Assembly: GCF_037975245.1 (NCBI RefSeq) | Contig: NC_092579.1 | Span: forward strand, 14,432,678 to 14,492,677 | From: Apostichopus japonicus | Lineage: Eukaryota > Echinodermata > Holothuroidea > Aspidochirotida > Stichopodidae | Length of the DNA: 60,000 nt | Direction: 5' to 3' | Shown here: positions 1-11,600 of the stretch, piece by piece | Layout of the letters: each line of letters begins with the position of its first letter | Numbering within the stretch: the first letter of the stretch is position 1 | Notes under the pieces: model-generated | Told to the model about the DNA's origin: nothing | The model's database searches: none | The model's input: only the letters and a program-made list of their open reading frames with translations | Position numbers and translations under genes: made by a program

Positions 1-1257
1 CCCGGGCCAACAGTGCTACATACTGGCTACGCCCTGATCATATGATATCATTATCAGCAGATTTTGTTTCCTGTTTGAATTCCTTTACATATTCTTTTGC
101 ATAATATATCAGAAAGACAAACATAGTGCTCTTTTACAATTTTTCCAGTAGGATGATTCTTGTTTATTGTCCAATGTCTGGAATTTAATACATTTGACGA
201 ACTTAACTGATGGACAATATAAACTTTCATATTTTGTAAGCCAGATATGCAGTGGCCTAAAAACAAATATCGTTACCGCAGTGTATTAGCAGTGTAATAA
301 TTATTTATAGGAAGTGCGTATCACGTACGATTGCTAGCTTCGCTTCATAACATGCTATTCGTGCAACAACTTAGGACGACTCATAGAACGACGTTGTCGA
401 CGTTACAGTTCGTGACATTCCATAGAGTGCGGTTAGGTAGGCAATATGTATTTTATTACGCAGTGGCCAACTGTAGGCTTGTAATTGGCTATAAGCTAAA
501 TTTATCTAATTGCATCTGCCAAACTAAGTAAGTAGTTGAATCAGTAGGCGTGGATGTTACTACGATTACAATCAAGTTAACGGAGCTGACGAGTATTCAA
601 GATCAAAAGAGCACTGACAAAATACCATGCTAAAAAAACGACAGTTTAAAAAAAAAATCGACACTGAAAGGGGGGGAGCGGTCGCTCCCCCTGCTCCCCC
701 CTGGCTACGTCCCTGGAACCAATACGTCAACCCCCACCCCAACCCTTGCCTAATATACATGCCTTGTTTTAGATAACTGGTTGAAATGACCAAATATTTT
801 CTAAACAGAAAAAAGAAAAGAAATAAACTTGCGATTATTGTGACAAAACTAGTCACTTTACACAGTCTTGCACAACTTGAGTTACTTGAGTACTTGAGAA
901 AAACTTGAGTTTTTTTTACCAAATAATGCAGTAACTTTGTTTCAGTTGACAAACAATTTCAGCCACTGGACTTTTATTTTTCGTGTATTTGTCGTATCTG
1001 CACTTGATCAAATTTGGCCAAGTTCGACTCGGTGACCTCCGTTGACCATGTCACCTTAGGGGCTTGATATAATCAATGCAAAGTAATATTTCAGAGGATC
1101 ATGGGCTATACGCACAACTGAAACACGCTTCTTCACACAACTTTTGAACTTTTTTTGAACAATTTGAACTTTGATCAAGTGACCGTTGGCATTTCACATT
1201 GATAAATGCACTGTAGACAGATAGTATGTGATATGCCAATTGTGTTTGAAGGTTTGG

Positions 1258-1364
<107 letters not shown>

Positions 1365-2463
1365 ATCACTCCCCCACACAAGTGCACACTATACACACCT
1401 CTTGTTTCATCGGTGTACCAATTTTTAATTTATGACAATTTTACTTTTTACATAGATTTCAAATTTCTGACAAATATTTAATGTCATCTTACCAGGGTCG
1501 TATACATTCACCGTTTTTCAAGAGGCCGATTTAATTGATCGATTTCGAGACCGGCTCCGTGCTTTTTGCGACCAACTGCAGTGATTCGAAAAATTTACCA
1601 CCAAAAGCGGTCAATTGATTTATAACTTTATAATTAGATTTGTATACTAGTACTATTGTTGGCCGGAGTGCAGGGCACTAATAAGCTGCAGCACCTTTAG
1701 ATAGCTTTATTCGCTTTAATAGCGATTCTGTCAAATTAAGGAATTACACTTACTTAGTTTCTCTGTAAAGTATATATATCTCGGGGCTCCAGTGGGGAGG
1801 GGGGGGGGGGTCAAGGAGGCCCTAATGGGGATATTCTTTGTTCTCTCGTAGCGAATTTGAAGCACGAAGTATGTGAGAGAGAGAGAAGTGGAGAGAGAAA
1901 TTTCAATTGAATTTAATTTGAGCCCCGATGGGTGTATTCGGAGCGCCCTCCACCGTTTTCAGATACACCTTGTGTTTTCGAAGCGAGTACAAAATGCATG
2001 TGAGCAAAAGGAATTCAATATCTATGGAATTTTATTTCCAAGCCCTTAGAAGTTGGTGGGTTTTGAGATATTTCTTGTTCCCTCGTGTTCCCTCATATAA
2101 CGACCACGCGTCCGAAAGAGGAATTAATCTCTTTAATTAATTAAAAATTGAACTAATTTTTCCAAGCCCGGAAGCTGCAGTGCTCTCAGACATTTTCCTA
2201 ATTATACTAGCTATTTTCAATGCGCAGAAATACAATAAAGAGATTCAAAGCTTAAAGTGGTATATTCAAAAGCCCCTGTGGCGTCCAGGGGTCGAGGCCT
2301 CGAAGGTGTAGCATTTTGTTATTCTAATATTACCCAAACAAAGCCTGGGGAATGTGGGAAATTTAGGGAGAGTCAGTTTAAAGTTTACGCAGGCAACATG
2401 GGGTGGTGGGGAACTTGGGGGAGCATGCATTATGATTGTTTGAAGTTTCCCCTTGCCTGCCAC

Positions 2464-2640
2464 CATAGGCGTACGGGACCATTTCAGTTTGGGGGGCAGA
2501 ACTTTTTGTGCCCGAAAGTTCACGTGACACTATCTAAGCGGAGCGCCACCATCGGTTGGCGCGTAGCGTACAAGAAAATTTTTGGCAAATAATGCCTCTT
2601 AGAATGCCGGAAACGGCACTTCTGAGGCCTTGCAAGTTGC
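2464..2640. repeat. Dispersed repeat with GCGCCACC hairpin motif, copy 1
   Basis: The block at 2530-2566 carries an inverted motif (GCGCCACC, short loop, GGTTGGCGC), followed by a run of A/T and then a GGCCGGAAACGGC-type core (ATGCCGGAAACGGC in this copy). The same order recurs at about 3436-3530. The left flank resembles the 'GGCGTACGGGACC' edge seen at other elements here. This suggests a non-autonomous dispersed element; the class is not identified. Confidence 0.6.
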
Positions 2641-3387
2641 ATCTAAACATTCTTTATTTTATAATCTCACGTTTTAGAAATTTACACTTCCCCAAAAATT
2701 TGGTAAATTAGAAGAAGAAAAAATGGTAACATCACTTTGAAGGGGAAAAATGGGACAGTATGTTTTTTAAGCTCCTAATTAGTTACATTATTTAATATTT
2801 TAACACAGTACTCAGCTACCTCCAGAAAAACATATATTGTTCAACGACACGTAGGCGGGATAATGTCGCTGTGTCGGGTGAGACTTCAATTTGTCTCACA
2901 AAAAAAGTATAAAATATAACAAAGAATATGATAAACCTGTACTTCTAGGCACCCCCCCCCCACACCATCCATGAAAAAGAAAATGCTTCTTATATACACT
3001 CATGTTGGGGATGTCCAGGTCAAGGGCGGCATAAACACTTTTAATCTGGGGGGGGGGGGGGGCACCGACATCAAAGGGCACTTTGCAGAAATTTGATTGG
3101 ACTGATGCAGCCTTATATTTAGTACCCTTTATAACTCTTATTGTATTATTTGTGTATACACATCACTCCATCTACGCCCCCCCCCCCCCCTTAAAGGAAA
3201 ATATGCATACTAGCACTGCAATATCCAATGTGCAAATTGGGAAACAAAGAACAAGTTTTCTTTTGAGACAAAATGAGGTGAAATCATGCTAGTTGCTAAT
3301 GTAAGTATCTTCCGAATTAGAGTTCTTTTTAATATCTTAACAATTTTTTTCCATTCGAAATAGCTTTGAGTTTGACCCACAGAAATT

Positions 3388-3665
3388 CATTAAAAGTCAC
3401 GGGCTTAGCCAGGATTTGCAAAGTTGTATGCACGACTATCTGAGCGGAGCGCCACCATCGGTTGGCGCGGAGCGTTCTAGAAAATTTTTGGTTTTACAAA
3501 CCCCTCAGATGGCCGGAAACGGCCCGCCCCGAGTGTTCATTCTGGTTCCCTGGCCTCTTGCTAACTTGAGGCACCTCAATTTTTATGTAGAAAAAAGGCA
3601 CATTTTTAACCTGAGGAAAAGTGGGGGGGGCACGTGCCCCATGTGCCCCCACCCCGGTTCCGTCA
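3388..3665. repeat. Dispersed repeat with GCGCCACC hairpin motif, copy 2
   Basis: Shares with copy 1 the sequence around AGCGGAGCGCCACCATCGG and a downstream ATGGCCGGAAACGGC core. The edges read GGGCTTAGCCAGG on the left and CCCCGGTTCCGTCACCC on the right, with G- and C-runs inside. It is probably a degenerate MITE-like element. No coding capacity. Confidence 0.6.
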
Positions 3666-3877
3666 CCCTTGGTCCAAGTATACAATTGACTAGTTAGGAA
3701 AAAATTGATCGTGCAAAAAGCGTGGTAGCCCAGATAAACTGCGCTTACGGTGGTGTTACACGGAAATATTCGGGCATCATGATGCTAAATAAAGAAAATC
3801 ATGGAATTGTCGGGCAAGAATTTGAAAAAGATTCGGGCAAGCTACTGCATATTTATAAATATATATATATATATATA

Positions 3878-3990
3878 TTTCCAGAAGACAAGAAATTCGG
3901 GCAGCCTAAGAGGAGAAAAAAAAAATTCTCCTCTTAGGCTGCCCGAATTTTTCAGGACTTTTGCCCGAATTTCTTGTCCTCTGGAAATTT
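3878..3990. repeat. Compound near-perfect palindrome (hairpin)
   Basis: The left arm (about 3878-3915) carries 'AGACAAGAAATTCGGGC' followed by 'AGCCTAAGAGGAGAA'. After a short A-run the right side repeats the inverse complement of the inner part (from about 3926), then a short insertion, then the inverse complement of the outer part (about 3962-3989). The result is a nested foldback with arms of 25 bases or more. It continues into a C-rich tail (to about 4050) related to a stretch at 29750-29850. Confidence 0.8.
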
Positions 3991-4428
3991 GGGGGCAGTC
4001 TGCGCCCCCCTGTCCCCCCCCCCCCCGCCTCGTACGCCTATGCCTGCCACCTTCTTGACGTCGCCACTGCGCCTGTGACGCCTCATGGTGTGTTGTTAAT
4101 TTGAGAGCTACAGCGTTGTTGCAGAATTTGAGGCTTTGTCGCCGCATATAAAATGTTTTGTTTGGGGATGGGGTGGGGTGGGACTAAAATGTCAGCAAGC
4201 CTAGCTTTCAAAGTTCAAGGACACCCCTGGTTACAAATACTATTTTTGTTAATAATGCACATATAAATTACAACATGAAAGAAATATAAGTTGGGAATGC
4301 GAAAGGTTTGACTGAAAAGAAAGAAACGCTGGTGGGATGGGGTGCCAGGGGTGGGAAGTAGTGAGGATTTGGATTTAGTTTTTCAAATTTATGTCGTCGT
4401 TAAACTCCTTGAAACTTCAAAACGAGCG

Positions 4429-4501
4429 TACGTCATAAAGTTTGTAAATACGCTCCACCCGCTTCTCCATTTTTGATTGGTGAAGAAGTTTCATGACGTC
4501 A
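4429..4501 (+). promoter_or_regulatory. Probable promoter elements of the RADIL-like gene (CRE, CCAAT)
   Basis: A perfect CRE palindrome TGACGTCA lies at 4494-4501, a half site TACGTCA at 4429-4435, and an inverted CCAAT box (ATTGG) at 4476-4480. The surrounding 4.4-4.56 kb is richer in CpG than the flanks. It lies about 0.9 kb upstream of the first candidate coding exon. Promoter function is inferred; no TATA box or start site is assigned. Confidence 0.45.
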
Positions 4502-5385
4502 TTACCTGTCTTATAATATAACAAGTTTTCACGTTACTCGTACCGTGTGAAGTGGCTAACCCTATTAATACTATATACTCAAAAGTTGTGGTACCTGTTT
4601 GTCAATCGATTCTTCATCGACTTATTCTCTTCTATGAAAGGATGAAGAAAATAGTGTTTAGATAACGGTAACACCAGGAGGTCTATATGAACTGAATCAA
4701 ACAGTTAGGAAGTTTGGTATTACTTACATTATCTCTATCTAGGCCTAGGCTAATGAAGCAGCAATCGGTCAACGAAAAAGCCTAGGTTAAGTATGGTCCT
4801 AGCTACTCCTGGTTCGACTCATTGATGAAGTTGGTGTTTTTGTGTACATTCAAGTTTCAGGCAGAAACGAGCGACATCTACCATAGCTTTTTGCAGCAAT
4901 GTTTAATTTCTAGTGTTGTTTATAGCGTAACGAAACAATTTAAGCAACACATGTCTGGATGATATAACTGCAAGAGGATATTTCACTGCAGTAAGTGATT
5001 GTTCAAACACGATAGTTTGAGTGATTTTTAAGAAACAGTGAAAGAGGAATGTTTTCAAAAACTGCCAACATATTACATGGCATGTAGCTGCCTTTAACAC
5101 CAGGTAGGCTAACCTAGATCCACCTCACAACAGACAAATATCTTATTGATATGAAAATATTCAATGGGATTATAAATAATGCATGCCAGCAAACTCTGTT
5201 TTCAATTCTTCTTTGGCTATCACCCTCCTTTTGGATCCCCATTACTCTTATACTGAACACAAATAGGCTAGAGTGGCATGTCTGGCCACGAAATATCCAG
5301 TTACTAAGTAGCATAAAAAGATTTAGCCTACTTCGATGAAGTTTTGTATGATACTTTGATCCAATGTTGAAGTAACATTTTCAAA

Positions 5386-5625
5386 ATGGATACAGAAGAG
5401 CTGAAGGCTTCAGTCATGTCCCGAAAGGACAGTACTGGTTTAAATATTCTAACAGATCCATCGGTTCATGAGTATTTATCCCATATCTTTGAAAAGAATG
5501 ACAAAGATAGCCAAAATGGGGGGCCTGATAATGAACTAACATCAGAAGTCATCAAGGCAATGTTAAGAAGGAAAATTGCTCAGTACAACATGCGGAAAGG
5601 AAGTTTGACAGCATACTTTGTTGAG
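5386..5625 (+). CDS. Candidate exon 1 of the RADIL-like gene (80 codons)
   Basis: ATG at 5386 opens 80 codons that end in phase 0 at a strong donor (GAG|GTAAGT). The peptide is charged and not low-complexity, starting MDTEELKASVMSRKDSTG. I do not recognise it as a known domain. It splices in phase to the exon at 6053. Membership of the RADIL-like gene rests on phase compatibility across an 11-kb intron, so it could instead be the start of a separate short gene. Confidence 0.6.
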
Positions 5626-8600
5626 GTAAGTTGTAAAAGGAAAACTCAAACTATTTAAGGTAAAGCCTGACAAATAAAAAAAACATATAAAATCATATGT
5701 ACAATGGGAATTATGATAATGCAAACATAGACAGGCTTCAAAGAACGATATTAAATACCTAGCAGATTTTTAGAATGATCGTATTGTCAATTTAGCCATT
5801 TCTAGCAACTTGCAAAGGGACGTACACTTATTGGAATGATAATTTCTCATTTAAAGCAACCTGCTTTTAATATCACCATGGTAACGACAGGTTGGATACA
5901 AAGCTGAATCCTGCATATATTTCAGCAATTACATAATTAATCTCAAGAAAATGAATGAATTTTATTCAATTTCTAAATGAAACAGTACATCATTATGTTC
6001 ATAGCTAATTCACAACTTTTGTTTTGACATAATTTCTTTATCTTTTAAACAGGGAGTCTTATATGAAGGTATTGTGAAATTTTTATATCACCATAGAAAC
6101 CATTGTGTTACAAAAATGTTGAAGATCTTGAGCAACAAGACTGTCCAGTCTCTAGTCCCGCTACTGAAGGAGCAGTTGAGGCTTCCTCCTCAACAGCTAG
6201 ATGAGAGGCTGGTGATCTATCAAATCACAGGCTCAGGTAAGAGACAGGTCATACTTTCAAAGTCAAAATTATATGCTATCGGGTGATAATGTTGTTAAAG
6301 GCATTGAAGACTCGCCCCAAACAGCGCGCCGCCATCTTTTAAAAGTTAACTTTCCGTTGCTTGCAAGTGAAGTTTTTCTCTCGTCGCCACAAAATGCAGA
6401 CAGAAGTGAAACGTGATACCTTGTTATCTTTAGCTGGACGCTGTATCGTTTGTACACTGTGCTGTGGGTATTGACCGCAGCTGTATATGTACTGACTGTA
6501 GACTAAGTGTCTAATTACCGACAGTAGCAAGCTGTATGTGTATTTTCTGGGATCGATGGTGGTGTCTAACACTTCAGTTACACCTCATTCGAAAACTAGG
6601 TCAGATTACCGGCATTAGACGTTTCTTTTTGAGCGAGTCTTCAAGGGTGTTTCTCTTAAGTTGGTGGAAGGAAATAAATGGTTAAATAGCAAGGGACATT
6701 AACTAAGTCAGGACTGTAAACTGTGCAGACTAGTTCAGTTGGTATTTACTTAGCCCTGAATTTGTGTATTCATGAGTTCACTGACTGATAAGTACAAAGT
6801 TAACCAATTCAGATGTCAGTTTTGTTTCCAACATAGCACCCTCTTTTCTATGAAGAAATTTGAGTCATTCACTTTATTTTATGAGAATTGTATTAATATG
6901 ACTAAAAGGGATTTGATCCCTGGCCATTTGCTACTTGAATGGAGAAGAACAACCCCCACCCCCTGATTCAGGCTCCTGGCCGCCTTCCCCTGTAACATTT
7001 TGTACTAGAAGTGAAATTTAAAGCAAACAGGCGCAACGTTACACATAAAAAAATATATATATATAAATTGGTTTTTATTTTGTTTTAATAGTTGGTTACC
7101 TCTCAAGTGAAGTTGATTGCCAAGCTAAGCTAAAAGGGAATGTGATGAATACAAAATGCCAATGAATGGGATATTCATTGTAATTTAAAAGGATAATTGA
7201 ATACAAAATCTGGAAAACAGAACAAAATTAATGAGATTAGAACTGGCATTATCTACAACGTCTATACAACCTTGATTCTAAAACAAATGGTAATGGAGGT
7301 GGATGGGGTGAAGAAGGGGCCTGGCCCTTCATAAATTTCATACAGTAGCAGTGGTATTAATGCAGGGTTGTTGCTGCCAGGTGGATAAAATTTGCACCTC
7401 CACAAATTAAAACCATGTCTCTCCATTAATAATTAATTGTTATGATGCTTGCATGCATCTTAAGACAGCCATTCAGAATTGCATGACCCTACAAAGTTCA
7501 TTTATTCAGTAAAAGAAATCCACAAAGCTAACTTTTTTTGCATTGGTAACTCATACATATTCATGACATTGAGTCATGTGAGTACAGATAGATCACATGT
7601 AACTGTTTTAGAATAGAAATTTAAACTGTCAGCTTACACTAACATTGATTAATATCAGCAATGCTTAGATTGAAATATTTAACAAGTTCTTATACATAAT
7701 GGTAATTGAGGGAGCTATTGACTTTCTAATCCCCTGACATGTATAGCCTACTCTGTTTAGGATAGCTCCCCTATTGCGTAGTTCAGGACCCACAGGAAGG
7801 TTCATTGATTTCCCACGGCAAGGTTTAATTTAGAGTTGTTTGTTTGATTTTGATGAGCAAAGGGAAGTGATAAACCTTACATGCGCTAATGAGAGATATA
7901 TATTAGGACACTATATATCTTCCACTGATGTTTAAAGTTTTGACAGGGAAGGTTGTGTAAGCTGGTTAAAAATATTGATATTGCAAGAGCCTAGTTTGAC
8001 CTGGACTTTAATAACCTCAAGAGGGGAATTTCCACTACTTTCTTTCCTACTATACCAGTGCTTGCAAATGGTAGAAGTTATTCTTAGGTATCAGCTCCTT
8101 GGAAATGGAGTATGTGACCACAGTTTAATCAAATCTTATTCAAGTTTTATGTGGTATAGACCAAATGTTAAATATTTTCACATTCTTCCACCCCCCTCCA
8201 CCGGCCCCCCCCCCCCCATTCCCCCAAATTTATCTGAAAACATTAGCTATAGTGATGGTTAGAGAAAATCCCTATGATTAACATACATGTCTCAAAGTAT
8301 CAAGATATAATAAAGATATACCTGTAGATGAATTAGCCTCTGAAGAAGATCCTGCTAGGATCGAAACGTCAGGCCAACTTAGTGCTTTTACACAGAGATA
8401 TTCAGTGTTGAAAAAACGGTTTAAGAAAAAAAGAACAATACAAAAACCTTGATCCACTCTACCACACCCCAGTGACATCTCGTACCTGTATCATGTATGT
8501 CAAAGATAAGTGATTAAAACTACAAGTAGTTACACTGGTTCCTTGATCAGAGGAATTACTAGGGAACTGCTGAGGGCCTGATTGTTGGAAGGTCTAATCC

Positions 8601-11600
8601 TGCCATCTGGTCACTTGGTTCTGGTATTAGTCATATATGTATCTATAGTTCCACTAAGAAGCTTATCTTCTTACCAGTAGAGGACAGCTATTCTATATAC
8701 AGTTAGCTCTGGGAACAGTAGATAATCTGAACTAACTTGTGAAATCGTGTAATGACTGGCCAGGGACCGAAATCCTCTTATAAGCCCATGCTGTCTTGGA
8801 CATGTACAGTAATCAATTCAAAAGTGGTGTTCTTTGTATGAACATCTCCACTTTATATTCTTCATTATCGGCATCCAACTGAGGTCAATTTATTGCAGGA
8901 TATATATATTAGTGGTAATGGGCTGTAGTAAATGATAGTGTTGCATTGTCCCAGTGACTGAGACAGTTATAGGCCTATATAGTAATGTGGACTACTAACC
9001 GCCCATGCAATATGGCTCCTGCATGAATTATTGTATATACTTGTTCATGTCTTCTTATAAATATCAAAGGATACTGAATGTATACAATGTTCCTTTATTC
9101 CAATGTACACAAACATGGATGAATCCAATACTTTCACAAAACACCAACTGAAAGCATGTACAAAAGCCAAAGAAAACCCAAAACAAACAATAATATTAAT
9201 TAAAAAAATGCAGTGAGTAAAGGAGGATAGTGTGGAGGTGGGGGGATGGGGGGTGGCTATAATAAAAAAGATCTTTGTTGCATGTCCATATAGTATCATT
9301 ACTGTATGGTTTCTGAAATAAAGTCAAGTGTATTTTAAAGGGTGAAAAGGTATGTAGCCTACACTTAGCTAACTTTAACTGCTATTGTAGTTTTAGATCC
9401 TCCTGCAAGCAGGGACTTGCGAAGAAGCCTCATTGGCTTATCAAAGCCGCAAGCTGACCAAAGTCAGTCTCTTTCATTCATATTTAACGTCCATGATTAT
9501 GAATTGTCAATTGTCAACAACTCTGTAACTGGACGACATACATTAATCTTGGAGTGACTCAGACTGGGGACCTTATGATTGGAAGGCACCTGCGTTAACC
9601 ACTGAGCTAACACTCCTATTGCCCTTCTTGTTTCTTTGCTCACTCTAGAACCAAGGACATTGGCGATCCTGTGTGAAGGGAATCTGACTATGATTAACAG
9701 AAAATTCAGAAATTAATTTTACTTCTACATTTGAAGGTCTAGAGTGGAAAGGCATTTGAAAAGTACATTTAAATTGAGGCTGGGTGCTCATTATTTAATG
9801 GTTCACATTGTGCTCTACTCCAATTCATGCTACTTTTCATTTATGAATCATCCTGAATAGTTTGTTATTTGACCAACATTCCTGAGATCCTCACCAGAGG
9901 TTCATGACCTCCAGGCAGACAATTAATATTTGATCAGATGCCTGTTGTTCTCTTTGAAATCTGAAGTTTATCCAGAGGGGTCAGTTATTGATTTCCTTTG
10001 CAACGGAAGATAGAAGGAATGTAAATCACTGCTCCTCGATTCCATACACAAGTATTTAAACCTTGGCACAAACACCACTTAGTAAACAGAAAAAATAACT
10101 GTTTATCATCCTCTGTTACTGCCAGAAAAGGGATTTGTTATTCATACTGAAAGTGACAGAAGCTATGAATCTATATGTACAGTGAAGATCGACTCTTCTG
10201 GGAGAATTTCATCATTGAGTTTTACTTGTATTACACAATTAAATAAATTAATAAACTTGCAAAAACAAGTATCGTAACAGTCAAATTAATGGGGAGAAAT
10301 ACATGTACAGTATGTTAAATTATTGTCCAGCTGACCTTGAAAAAAATAGAAAACAAGTTTGTACTATAGTGCTACGTACCTCAAACTATTATGACCTTAT
10401 GGTTTATCTAAAATTTGTTCAATAATTTTATCCTTATTTTTTTAAAGTTTTGAAATTTGCCACTTAATAAGTGAAAACAAATCATTTTATATTTATTTGT
10501 TGAATTGGTGACATGTTACATATTTTAAATTAGCTACTGTATAAATAGATCTTTCATTTGAAGTTTGATTCATTTAGATTTCTCAAAATGTTTAACTACA
10601 GATTAAAGGTAGTCACTACAGGCCCCCAATTATAGCACGCTACACTTGCTAGAAGTTTCAAAAAGTACTTTCCTGCAGGTCTTTACTCTCCAAATTGTTC
10701 TCAGACAATTTTTAAGGAACACACGTACAACATGACTGAATGTACTAGTGAGAAATTTGTAGTGAAATTTCTAGTGAAATTTCCTCAAAGGTTGTAATAA
10801 AGTAAGTTTAAGAATTTTGTCCGACGGTGACCATATTTGGGGCCAATACAGTATAACTTTAAGGAAGAGTCAAAACCTGAAAAATTCAAGATTTTCCTTC
10901 TTGGCATTTTGTATGACAGCTTCTTTAATATCAATGACTTAAATGACCGTGCAGATGAAGCAAACCTTTTGTTTGTTCATAGATTAATTATGTAATTATA
11001 ATTAATCTAAGTGTAATATATAGTGCATTTATTGTTAGGTATGCATGGTAATAATCGTTTAAATACATGTATATACATACATCCTGTACAAACTGTACAC
11101 TTAAGCTTTATCAGTTATTTTTTGCTATGTGTTTGTATTAAGTGTATAGAAAGTGATAGAGCCTGATAAGTCATACACATTACTTTGTAGGACAATAGTT
11201 TTGATGCATAAGTTTTGTATTTAAAGGATTAAAATGCCCCATTATTCGACTCTGGACAGCTGTCTCACTGATATTTGGCCATCTAGAGTTTTCTCATGAT
11301 AGAGTAACTTTACACAAAGGCTGCCCTATATGTGTTTTACTACATGGTGTACTTGGAGTATTTATGTAGATCATTATTACCATATCTGCACATATATCAT
11401 TTTGAGCTGTGATGATAATAAGTGCAACAAGTTATTACTGTAAAGTTAAATGCAATTTTAAAATGCTAGACCAACAGCATCACCATGGTTTCAACAGCAT
11501 GTGCACAGTTTTGGGTAAGGTTGTGTAATGTACAAATACAAGCTATGCATCACAAAAATATATTTTGTTGTTGGACTGGACAATATTTTTTTTTTTGGGG

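Noticed and set aside
572-952. 126-codon minus-strand frame near the window start
   Set aside because: Crosses C/G-rich repeat edges, no domain, composition like the intergenic DNA.
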